Positions 7,289 to 13,878 of a stretch of 13,922 bases of DNA are shown one piece after another (the stretch's first letter is position 1; every line of letters starts with the position of its first letter). The stretch covers positions 1 through 13,922 of the forward strand of contig JAGRCC010000591.1 of the NCBI GenBank assembly GCA_020433785.1, given 5' to 3'. Both the position numbers and the translations under genes were made by a program. Source of the stretch: Anaerolineae bacterium (GTDB lineage: Bacteria > Chloroflexota > Anaerolineae > 4572-78 > J111). The notes beneath the pieces were generated by a model. The model saw only the letters and a list, made by a program, of their open reading frames with translations. It did no database searches and was not told where the DNA came from.

Positions 7289-9978
7289 ATAATCCTTATG
7301 TCTCGCGGGGTCCGGTGCGTGCGGCGGATATGTTTATCGGCCGCAGCCGTCAACTGACCGAATTGGCCGCGTTTCTGCGCAGCAACCAATCTGTTTCTAT
7401 TGTTGGACCACGTAAAATTGGTAAAACCTCCCTGCTCTTTCACCTGATGCGGGCCCAGGTATGGCCAAGTTTAAGACTAGATACAGACAATTTGTTCGTT
7501 TACCTTGATTGCAGCGTCCTCAATGAAGGTGGGCAAGTCGAAATTTTTGGCCAGTTTGCCGCCGAGATTGCGGCCTCCCTTGACGAACGAAATCTACCCC
7601 CGGAACCCACCCTAGATAAGGCCATCGATACGCCGACTCGACGCTCCTTTGAAGGGGCAATCCGCCGGCTTAACCAAAAAGGACTGCGCGTAGTTCTAGT
7701 GCTTGACGAATTTGAACAGTTGAGCCGGAATCCGGAGTTGGACGTCCATTTTTTCAACGCCCTGCGCGCCGCGGCCGGACGCTATCAACTGGTTTTTCTA
7801 ACGGCCTCCGTCCAACCTCTCATTGATCTGACCTTTTCGGGTCGCTCCCAGGAGATTCTATCCAGCCCCTTTTTTAATATCTTCGCCCAACTATTTCTGG
7901 GGTTGATGTTAGAAGAAGAAGCCCGACAGTTGATTCGAGAACCAAGCGGGCAGGTCGGAATTGATTTTCCCGGATGGACCGAGAAATTTCTTTACGACTT
8001 GGCCGGTGGCTTTCCCTTTGCGCTTCAGGTTGTCTGTTTCTACGCCTGCGAGACGCCGCGTGATCAGGCTGAGATCGAGCGGCGGGCTGTACGAGAATTG
8101 AACGCGCATTTCCAATATTATTGGCATACATTAACAAAGATAGAGCAAAACACGCTGGCTCGCGCTCCCGTAATAACCACCGATGAGGCCAACGAGATCA
8201 ATCTGCGGGGCATATTGCGCAATTTAAGGCAACGATGTTTGCTTATCACCGAAAATGAGACCTATCGTTACCCCTCTCAAATGTGGGCTAAATTTGTCAC
8301 CGCGCAAATGCCTGCCACATCAATAGATACGGTAAATCAAGCGCCAAGTAAGTCTCTAACGCATCAAACCTCACCTCTCGGCTCGCTAAAAAAATTGGGA
8401 CGGTATGAAATTTTGGAGGAGATTGGGCGCGGCGGCTTTGCCATTGTTTATCGCGCCCGCGATGTAAAACTTGGCCGGCTGGTCGCGCTGAAGGAATTGC
8501 ACCCTACTCTCCTTCGCCACACCGAGTGGGTTCTACGTCTCAAACGGGAGGCCAGAACCATTGCCCAATTAGATCATCCCAAAATTGTACCGATTTATGA
8601 TGTGGTTGAGATCGAGGAACGCCTGGTCATTGTCATGCGTTTGGTAGCGGGTCCCAGTCTGGAGAAATTGATTACCGCCCAAGGCCCCTTGTCCTGGGTT
8701 CAAGCCTTAAAGATCATCACCGCGATCGGCAAGGGGTTGGATTACGCCCACGAGCAGCAAATTCTACACCGCGACTTGAAACCGGCCAACATCCTAATGG
8801 ATCCGGAACAAGGACCCTTGTTAAGCGATTTTGGGATGGCTAAGTTTATCGGCGAGGTCAGCACACAGGTCACCAAGGATGACGACATCGTGGGTACAGC
8901 CGCCTACATGGCCCCGGAGGTGTGGGAAGGTGAAGGAAACTCGCCCCAATCGGATATCTATGCGCTAGGTTGCATTTTGTACGAAATGCTTATCGCAGAG
9001 CAGCTATTTCAAGGTGAAACGCCGGCTGCGGTGATGATGGCCCACTTCAAACCGCCAAAGTTTTCCAGATCTTGGCCCAAAGATGCGCCACCTGGTTTGA
9101 CCGAAGTATTACAGACGGTTGTTTCCAAGGCTGCTCATAAGCGATACCCCACGGCCCAGGCGTTGGTAGAAGTTCTGGTCCAACTTGATTTGCGTAAACC
9201 ACCCGGGACGCTCGCTGCCGTCGAAGCCCCCGCGTTGCAGATTCAACTTTTTGGTAAATTCCGGCTTACCTATAACAACGACCTGGTGGCAACCATGAAC
9301 AGCCCGCGTCTACAATCGCTGCTAGCCTATCTGGTTTTGAACCGCGATACTGCCCTGCCTCGCCAACATCTGGCTTTTCTCTTTTGGCCGGACTCAACCG
9401 AAAGCCAGGCCCGCACCAACCTCCGTAAGCTCCTTTACCAGCTGCGTCAGTCCCTACCTGAGGTCGACACATTCGTTCAGTCCGATTCGCAAACGGTTCA
9501 ATGGCGAGCCGGCGCATCGTTTACTCTGGATGTACTTGAACTGCAAGACTACTTAAATCAGGACCAATACCAACATCCGGATCAGGCACTGTTGATCAAA
9601 GTAGTCGATCTCTACACCGGCGCGTTATTACCCGGCTGCTACGATGACTGGATTTATCCGGTGCGGCAGCGGTTCCACAAGGCAGTCATAGGGGCTTTAC
9701 AGCAGTTGGTTGCCTTACTTGAAGCGCAACAGGCTTACGCATTGGGTCTCCGCTATGCTCAAAGGTTGTTAGAGCTCGATCCGCTGGAGGAAGGAACCTA
9801 TCAAAGTTTGATGCGTTTGCACATTCAAAACGGAGATCGAACCGCCGCCATGCAGGCTTATCAAGCGTGTGTCAAAATTTTACAGCAAGAATTTGGAGCC
9901 GAACCTAATTCGGAGACGCAAGCCACCTATAAGCGGGCATTACAATCCGGCTACGATCTCCGGTCTGACTCACGTTAG
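7285..9978 (+). CDS. ATPase - Ser/Thr kinase - SARP/BTAD transcriptional regulator fusion
   Basis: Predicted 897-residue kinase-regulated transcription factor. Residues 1-340 are an ATPase with NPYV near the start, a FIGR box, Walker A GPRKIGKTS (41-49) and Walker B VVLVLDEFEQL (136-146); it resembles the C-terminal ATPase of the preceding gene. Residues 372-635 are a complete Ser/Thr kinase: Gly-rich GRGGFAIV (381-388), Lys403, HRDLKPAN (495-502), DFG 515-517 and APE 543-545. Residues 650-745 are an OmpR/SARP-type winged helix (LFGKFRL, then FWPDSTESQARTNLRKLLYQLR). Residues 749-890 are a BTAD domain (LYTGALLPG, LDPLEEGTYQSLMRLH). The start is GTG at 7285, overlapping the previous stop as GTGA, with GAGGT at 7274-7278 six bases upstream. 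This points to translational coupling and a shared transcript. In Streptomyces, AfsK (kinase) phosphorylates AfsR (SARP-ATPase-TPR); here kinase, ATPase and SARP share one chain. DNA binding and autophosphorylation are inferred. Confidence 0.92.
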   Translation: MNNPYVSRGPVRAADMFIGRSRQLTELAAFLRSNQSVSIVGPRKIGKTSLLFHLMRAQVWPSLRLDTDNLFVYLDCSVLNEGGQVEIFGQFAAEIAASLDERNLPPEPTLDKAIDTPTRRSFEGAIRRLNQKGLRVVLVLDEFEQLSRNPELDVHFFNALRAAAGRYQLVFLTASVQPLIDLTFSGRSQEILSSPFFNIFAQLFLGLMLEEEARQLIREPSGQVGIDFPGWTEKFLYDLAGGFPFALQVVCFYACETPRDQAEIERRAVRELNAHFQYYWHTLTKIEQNTLARAPVITTDEANEINLRGILRNLRQRCLLITENETYRYPSQMWAKFVTAQMPATSIDTVNQAPSKSLTHQTSPLGSLKKLGRYEILEEIGRGGFAIVYRARDVKLGRLVALKELHPTLLRHTEWVLRLKREARTIAQLDHPKIVPIYDVVEIEERLVIVMRLVAGPSLEKLITAQGPLSWVQALKIITAIGKGLDYAHEQQILHRDLKPANILMDPEQGPLLSDFGMAKFIGEVSTQVTKDDDIVGTAAYMAPEVWEGEGNSPQSDIYALGCILYEMLIAEQLFQGETPAAVMMAHFKPPKFSRSWPKDAPPGLTEVLQTVVSKAAHKRYPTAQALVEVLVQLDLRKPPGTLAAVEAPALQIQLFGKFRLTYNNDLVATMNSPRLQSLLAYLVLNRDTALPRQHLAFLFWPDSTESQARTNLRKLLYQLRQSLPEVDTFVQSDSQTVQWRAGASFTLDVLELQDYLNQDQYQHPDQALLIKVVDLYTGALLPGCYDDWIYPVRQRFHKAVIGALQQLVALLEAQQAYALGLRYAQRLLELDPLEEGTYQSLMRLHIQNGDRTAAMQAYQACVKILQQEFGAEPNSETQATYKRALQSGYDLRSDSR

Positions 9979-10049
9979 CCCCTTAGCTCCTCCATTTTTA
10001 ACCCCCAACTTTAGAAAATTAATTTTTTATGCCTAATTAATAGCTATTT

Positions 10050-10072
10050 GGAGCAATAAGCGCCTCCTTATT
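10050..10072. other. Weak hairpins after the kinase-SARP gene
   Basis: AATAAG (10055-10060) and CTTATT (10067-10072) form a perfect 6-bp inverted repeat around CGCCTC. An overlapping alternative pairs GGAG (10050-10053) with CTCC (10064-10067). The following sequence is A-rich rather than T-rich on the + strand, so this is not a clear intrinsic terminator. It lies in the 333-bp non-coding gap 9979-10311, whose first 70 bases are otherwise A/T-rich with nothing else recognisable. Confidence 0.2.
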
Positions 10073-10088
10073 AAGGCTTAAAAACCTG

Positions 10089-10116
10089 GTTGCTTGCATA
10101 GTACTCTCCAAGCAAC
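10089..10116. repeat. 8-bp perfect inverted repeat in the SDR upstream region
   Basis: GTTGCTTG (10089-10096) and CAAGCAAC (10109-10116) are exact reverse complements separated by 12 bp. The right arm recurs as CAAGCAACG at 10153-10161, 44 bp (four times 11) downstream. The repeat could be a second operator, or a hairpin at the end of the upstream transcript. No T-tract follows, so termination is unlikely. Confidence 0.45.
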
Positions 10117-10174
10117 GCCAAATAACGGCAAAAGAAACGCTAAATTTACTGTCAAGCAACGGTTTAGAAACGGC
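10114..10174 (+). promoter_or_regulatory. Candidate SARP-type operator: five AACG(G/C)(C/T) direct repeats on an 11-bp grid
   Basis: Direct hexamers AACGCC (10114), AACGGC (10124), AACGCT (10136), AACGGT (10158) and AACGGC (10169) lie upstream of the SDR gene. Starts at 10114, 10136, 10158 and 10169 are offset by 0, 22, 44 and 55 bp, an exact 11-bp lattice; the copy at 10124 is one base off. SARP-family activators are known to bind direct repeats spaced 11 or 22 bp that overlap the -35 region. The immediately upstream gene encodes a SARP-type DNA-binding domain, making it the natural candidate binder. The repeat sequence itself differs from the Streptomyces TCGAG-type heptamer, and binding is inferred. 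Confidence 0.45.
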
Positions 10175-10179
10175 CTGCT

Positions 10180-10188
10180 TGGTATGCT
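10180..10188 (+). promoter_or_regulatory. Possible extended -10 promoter element for the SDR gene
   Basis: TGgTATGCT matches an extended -10 element (TGn plus a 4/6 match to TATAAT). Its hexamer (10183-10188) begins 8 bp after the last AACGGC repeat ends. No consensus -35 is seen; the direct repeats occupy that position, as in activator-dependent SARP promoters. Transcription would start near 10195, leaving a leader of about 115 nt before the SDR start. Confidence 0.35.
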
Positions 10189-10311
10189 ATTGGTGTAACA
10201 GTCAAGATAGAGATGGGTCACAGCCTTAATATTGGCCGGTACTCTATTTAAGCTGACAAGGAATAAATGTACAGAGTGAATGTCGAAGTTGATCAATCAA
10301 AGGAGAAAATC

Positions 10312-11160
10312 ATGAAATCATTGCAAGGTAACACAGCTTTGATAACAGGTGCCTCACGAGGCGTTGGAACCTATATAGCGCGGACGTTGGCCGAAAAAGG
10401 AATGAAGCTGGTATTAGTCGCCCGTTCTGCCGGGGAACTGCAAAAGGTAGCGGCCGATCTGCGCTCACGGGGTAGCCAAGTCGTGACTATTCCGGCAGAT
10501 GTTGAACAATCTGATCAGCTCTATGCTCTGGTAGAGCGGGCCGAAGCAGAGTCCGGCGGTATCGACGTGTTGGTAAATAATGCCGCCTTAGAAATTGCCT
10601 ATCCCTATGATCAGCTGGCCCCGGAGACAATCGACCAGCTTATTAAAGTGAATCTTACAGCGCCTATGCTTCTATCGCGTCTGTTTCTTGCGAAAATGAA
10701 CAAACGAGGCGGAGGGCACATTGTCAACATTGCCTCTCTTCTCGGTTTACTGGGGGCACCCTACCAAGAAGCCTACTCTGCGACAAAACACGGTCTGGTC
10801 GGCTTTACTCGAAGCCTGCACATGACCGCCATGAGCGAAGGATATCCGGTGGGCGTATCTGTCATCTGTCCCGGCTTTATCTCAGAAGTCGGTATGTATA
10901 ACAACTCCAGACAGAACACCGGGCTTGAAGCCCCCTTCCTTTTGGGTACGTCGCCGCCAGACGCGGTTGCCAAGGCGGTCGTCCGGGCCGTTACCCGAAA
11001 TGAGATGGAGGTTATTGTCAATCCTAAACCGGTACGACCCCTATTGCTGACCCAAGTCTTCTCACCCAGCCTTGTGGTCTGGTTTGTCCGAAAAGTAGGC
11101 GTGGTGAACCTCTTTAAGGGCTGGTCGCGTTACCGTCTTGCTGAAAAGTCGCCGGGTTGA
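10312..11160 (+). CDS. SDR-family NAD(P)-dependent oxidoreductase
   Basis: Classical short-chain dehydrogenase/reductase of 282 residues, a little longer than the usual 250 because of a hydrophobic/basic C-terminal tail (about 240-282) containing LLLTQVF and LVVWFVRKVG. The Rossmann nucleotide-binding motif TGASRGVG is at 12-19 and NNAA at 89-92. The active-site set is Asn114, Ser142, Tyr155 and Lys159 (YSATK), followed by PG at 187-188. Arg38 after the second strand (LVARS) favours NADP(H). The substrate cannot be read from sequence. The start is set at ATG 10312, preceded by AAAGGAG (10299-10305) and placing TGxxxGxG at the normal distance from the N-terminus. An in-frame ATG at 10267, with AAGGA four bases upstream, would add 15 polar residues and is less likely. 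The promoter region carries the candidate SARP operator. The tail may associate with membranes. Confidence 0.9.
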   Translation: MKSLQGNTALITGASRGVGTYIARTLAEKGMKLVLVARSAGELQKVAADLRSRGSQVVTIPADVEQSDQLYALVERAEAESGGIDVLVNNAALEIAYPYDQLAPETIDQLIKVNLTAPMLLSRLFLAKMNKRGGGHIVNIASLLGLLGAPYQEAYSATKHGLVGFTRSLHMTAMSEGYPVGVSVICPGFISEVGMYNNSRQNTGLEAPFLLGTSPPDAVAKAVVRAVTRNEMEVIVNPKPVRPLLLTQVFSPSLVVWFVRKVGVVNLFKGWSRYRLAEKSPG

Positions 11161-11172
11161 TCGTTTTTTGTG

Positions 11173-11215
11173 CTGGCGCTTAAGACGGTCACATTTCGTC
11201 ACCGTCCAGCGCCAG
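11173..11215. terminator. Strong two-part hairpin after the SDR gene
   Basis: CTGGCGCT (11173-11180) pairs with AGCGCCAG (11208-11215). Inside it, GACGGT (11184-11189) pairs with ACCGTC (11201-11206) after a small asymmetric internal loop. The structure begins 13 bases after the SDR stop. The + strand downstream is GGTTT, with no long U-tract; the only T-run (11164-11169) lies upstream of the stem. It may be a poor intrinsic terminator or an mRNA 3'-stabilising structure. Confidence 0.4.
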
Positions 11216-11386
11216 GGTTTGTATCGCCGGCAGCGTTGATGGCTGCTTTGTTAGAGGAGATCGATGATGGGGATAGCGGAGGTAAAAAGGCAAATCCGAA
11301 GTGCTGCCCGGTCAATTCTGGATAAGTCGGTCCCCCTTTGCCCAAAACTGAAGCGCATCAGCAAGTCAAAAAAGGAGCATAAAACC

Positions 11387-11995
11387 ATGTCAATCTCATC
11401 AAACCAACGAAAGTTTGCCTCAAGCCAACTTGGGATCGCGGTGATCTTCTCGACCGCCTTTGTCGGATTGACCGTTCTACTATGTGCAGGCTTGATAGTT
11501 ACGAGGAAGCAATCGATGCAAGCTTTGCCCGCGCAATTCGATGAGTCCTGGTCCGCTAGGCAGACAATACCCGCGTCCAAGGCGATTGACAACGACCGGT
11601 CTACCTTGATCCTTTTCTACCCGGTGGAGGTCTGCCGGCGACGCTATTGCCTGACATTGGAGGCGGTCGAGGCCAAATTAGATCCAAACACCCTACAGAC
11701 GGTGAACCTGGTCAGCGTCCCGGTCTATGCTATTCCAATGAAAGTCGATGGGGACGAACCGATGTTGCCTCTGTTGGGATGGAACGTTGATGCCGTTGAG
11801 CATCACATCGACTGGTTACCGGAATTGAGCGAGACTGACTACGGCTGGGGATTAGAGTCCCCGGCCGTAGTCTTGGTTGCTCCAGATAGCGCGGTTCTCT
11901 ATCGCGGAGATGAATATTTTACGTTGGATGAATTGGACCCGTATCTTGAACCGTCTCGGCTGAATGATGACCGGCTGTTGGCCGGAAATCAATAA
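11387..11995 (+). CDS. Membrane-anchored thioredoxin-like protein with CX4C motif
   Basis: Not assignable to a named family. From ATG 11387 the product is 202 residues: a short basic N-terminus, one hydrophobic segment (about 15-38) ending in TRK, then a soluble domain predicted outside the membrane. The domain shows thioredoxin-fold features: a strand TLILFYPVEVC leading to Cys83 and Cys88 (CRRRYC, a CX4C in place of CXXC), and SPAVVLVAPDSAVLYRG (158-174), which resembles the cis-Pro strand and following hairpin of TlpA/thioredoxin proteins. A disulfide-exchange or metal-binding role is inferred only. The start has AAAGGAG (11371-11377) nine bases upstream. An earlier in-frame ATG at 11264/11267, also after GAGGAG (11254-11259), would add 41 basic residues before the membrane helix. 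The gene stands alone between the SDR hairpin and the aldehyde dehydrogenase. Confidence 0.7.
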   Translation: MSISSNQRKFASSQLGIAVIFSTAFVGLTVLLCAGLIVTRKQSMQALPAQFDESWSARQTIPASKAIDNDRSTLILFYPVEVCRRRYCLTLEAVEAKLDPNTLQTVNLVSVPVYAIPMKVDGDEPMLPLLGWNVDAVEHHIDWLPELSETDYGWGLESPAVVLVAPDSAVLYRGDEYFTLDELDPYLEPSRLNDDRLLAGNQ

Positions 11996-12118
11996 CTCCT
12001 GCAAGTAAGATGGGCTAAACTAGCAATTATTTCCGCCCTATATGAAATCATAGTGGGAGAGAAAAAGGAACACCCATTTTATCCCGACCCTCTCACTCAT
12101 TTTATGGTTATTCTTTTC

Positions 12119-12125
12119 TAAGGAG
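12119..12125 (+). promoter_or_regulatory. Ribosome binding site that fixes the aldehyde dehydrogenase start
   Basis: TAAGGAG lies six bases before ATG 12132. It supports this start over the internal Met23/Met24, which have no comparable site, and therefore supports the unusual N-terminal extension of the protein. Confidence 0.7.
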
Positions 12126-12131
12126 ATTGAG

Positions 12132-13667
12132 ATGGTTCTAACCCAATTGAGTAACCTTAATTTTAAAGAAATATTTTTTCGGCTAAACGGTCGCGGGATG
12201 ATGACTGGGTCTCTGAGACACCGACAAAAACGCGGGGTCCCGCCTCGGGATGCGGATCCAAATTTTCAGGAGCAACGCTTAGACCAGCCGGCTCTACCCG
12301 ATCCCGAGGTAGAGGCACTGGTTTCTCGGGCCCAATTTGCCCAAAAAACTCTCCAAGATTGGTCAGAAGCCCAGGTTGAGGCCCTACTTCTGGCCCTAGC
12401 CCAGGCTGTAGCCAGCCAGGCCGAAATGCTGGCGACCGTTGCGGTTGAGGAGTCTCATATCGGTAATATCGCCGACAAGGCCGAAAAAGCCAGATTTGGC
12501 AGCCTCACCGTCTACCAATCGCTCGTTGGCAAACCGGGGCCGGGTCTAATTTCAGTCGACAACGAGCAGGGAATCGCCACCTTTGCCGCGCCGGTTGGCG
12601 TTGTCCTGGGGTTGATCCCGGCCACCAACCCTATCTCGACCGCCATTTTCAAAACGCTGATTGCCCTTAAAGCTCGCAACGCCCTCATTCTGAGTTTTTC
12701 ACGGCGGACGACTCAACTCGGCTTGAAGCTGACGACCATCATTCAAGAGGTTCTTAAGCAGTACGGAGCCTCGGTTGATCTGATCCAAGCGGTTAATCCT
12801 ACCCAGTCACGGCAGCAGACGAACCTGTTGATGCAGCACCGGGATGTCGCTCTGATCCTGGCCACAGGCGGCCCCCGCCTGGTCAACACCGCTTACCGTT
12901 CCGGAACGCCCGCCATCGGCGTCGGACCAGGTAATGCCCCCGTCTTGATTACGGCCGATGCCGACCTCCAACAGGCAGCAACGAAAGTGATCCAGAGCAA
13001 AACCTTCGATCATGGCGTCATCTGTTGCTCTGAGCAAAATCTGGTCGTCTGTCGCCAAGTGCGTCAACCATTCATCGAAGCTCTGCTCGGGTTGGGGGCG
13101 GCCATTCTGACCCCGGCGGAAGTCGTCCGTTTCCGAGCCGGAGCTATCGATCCCCGGACCGGCCAGTTGCGAGGAGACCTCGTTGGCCGATCGGCCGAGA
13201 CAATTGCGGTCAACCTGGGGATCAAGCGGGATCATCTGATCAAGCTCATTATTAACCCGACCAGTGACATAAGCCCGAACAATCCATTAGCCGCGGAGAA
13301 GTTGGCCCCCGTGTTAAGCCTGGTGACAGTCAGCGACGAACAAGAAGGACTAGATGTGTGCCAAACTTTGCTCAATAACTTCGGTCGCGGCCATACGGCT
13401 ATCATCCATTCGAACAATGGGCATCTCATTCAACAATTTGGGACACTGATGCCGGCCAGCCGTATTTTAGTCAACGCGCCGGGTGCAACCGGGGGAATTG
13501 GGCTGGATACCGGCCTGACCCCTTCGCTGACGCTCGGCTGCGGCACCTTTGGCGGCAACTCGACCACGGACAATGTCTCTTATGAACATCTTTTCAATTT
13601 TAAACGACTGGCTTACCACCGGCCGGCGGTTGAGCCCGGCAATAGGCTAATTTGTCAAGTTATGTAA
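12132..13667 (+). CDS. CoA-acylating aldehyde dehydrogenase (AdhE N-terminal-domain type)
   Basis: Expected to interconvert acetaldehyde (or another short aldehyde), CoA and NAD+ with acyl-CoA and NADH. The 511 residues match the dehydrogenase half of AdhE along most of its length: VEESHIGNIADKAEKARFG (105-123), PVGVVLGLIPATNPISTAIF (154-173), ILATGG (242-247), nucleotide-binding GVGPGN (263-268), the catalytic segment FDHGVICCSEQ with Cys298 (292-302; the family usually has ICASEQ), and PSLTLGCGTFGGNS (464-477). The Fe-dependent alcohol dehydrogenase half of AdhE is absent, so this is a stand-alone acetaldehyde dehydrogenase. Residues 1-54 are extra relative to AdhE: a short hydrophobic/basic stretch, then a Pro/Asp-rich linker. 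Shell-enclosed relatives carry N-terminal targeting peptides, but no microcompartment genes are visible here. Residue 299 is a second Cys beside the nucleophile. The upstream gap (11996-12131) has no clear promoter or repeat. Confidence 0.92.
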   Translation: MVLTQLSNLNFKEIFFRLNGRGMMTGSLRHRQKRGVPPRDADPNFQEQRLDQPALPDPEVEALVSRAQFAQKTLQDWSEAQVEALLLALAQAVASQAEMLATVAVEESHIGNIADKAEKARFGSLTVYQSLVGKPGPGLISVDNEQGIATFAAPVGVVLGLIPATNPISTAIFKTLIALKARNALILSFSRRTTQLGLKLTTIIQEVLKQYGASVDLIQAVNPTQSRQQTNLLMQHRDVALILATGGPRLVNTAYRSGTPAIGVGPGNAPVLITADADLQQAATKVIQSKTFDHGVICCSEQNLVVCRQVRQPFIEALLGLGAAILTPAEVVRFRAGAIDPRTGQLRGDLVGRSAETIAVNLGIKRDHLIKLIINPTSDISPNNPLAAEKLAPVLSLVTVSDEQEGLDVCQTLLNNFGRGHTAIIHSNNGHLIQQFGTLMPASRILVNAPGATGGIGLDTGLTPSLTLGCGTFGGNSTTDNVSYEHLFNFKRLAYHRPAVEPGNRLICQVM

Positions 13668-13712
13668 TGTCTTTTGCATAGAAACGTGTCTAACACCATT
13701 GAGGCGATAAAG

Positions 13713-13850
13713 ATAGGTTGGGTTAACCCATGTCTAAAGCAGAACATGTCGCTTCTATTGTTGGGTTTGCCGAAAATTAGCCCTGTCCCGATAACAGTGG
13801 ATCCAGTATTTGCTCGATCCACTAGATTTATCTGGCTCAACCCAACCTAT
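13713..13850. repeat. REP/MITE-like element with 18-bp terminal inverted repeats
   Basis: The left end ATAGGTTGGGTTAACCCA (13713-13730) matches the reverse complement of the right end (13833-13850) at 16 of 18 positions, with the outer 12 identical. A third copy of the core, TTGTTGGGTTTG (about 13758-13769), lies inside in direct orientation. The left end also contains the perfect palindrome TGGGTTAACCCA (13719-13730). An inner hairpin pairs AGTGGATC (13796-13803) with GATCCACT (13816-13823). The flanks share GATAAAG (13706-13712, 13856-13862) and TGCATAGA (13675-13682, 13850-13857). TTGGGTT/AACCCAA modules of this kind occur as dispersed REP-like repeats in cyanobacterial and other genomes. 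The 138-bp element has no credible coding capacity; mobility is inferred. Confidence 0.5.
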
Positions 13851-13878
13851 GCATAGATAAAGAAGCCATTTTTTAGAC

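Noticed and set aside
11264..11386. Upstream start of the thioredoxin-like gene at 11264/11267
   Set aside because: A GAGGAG site precedes it, but the 41 extra residues are basic and featureless, and the start at 11387 has a better-spaced AAAGGAG just before the membrane segment.
12052..12097. Imperfect inverted repeat AGTGGGAGAG/CTCTCACT upstream of the aldehyde dehydrogenase
   Set aside because: Pairing needs a two-base bulge and a loop of about 28 bases, too weak to call an operator or terminator.
12807..13235. Antisense open frame of 142 codons opposite the aldehyde dehydrogenase
   Set aside because: The + strand encodes highly conserved catalytic and nucleotide-binding motifs here; the antisense product has no recognisable features.
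13655..13856. Short open frames on both strands across the right-end repeat
   Set aside because: Both consist mostly of the inverted-repeat element, lack a ribosome site and resemble no protein family.
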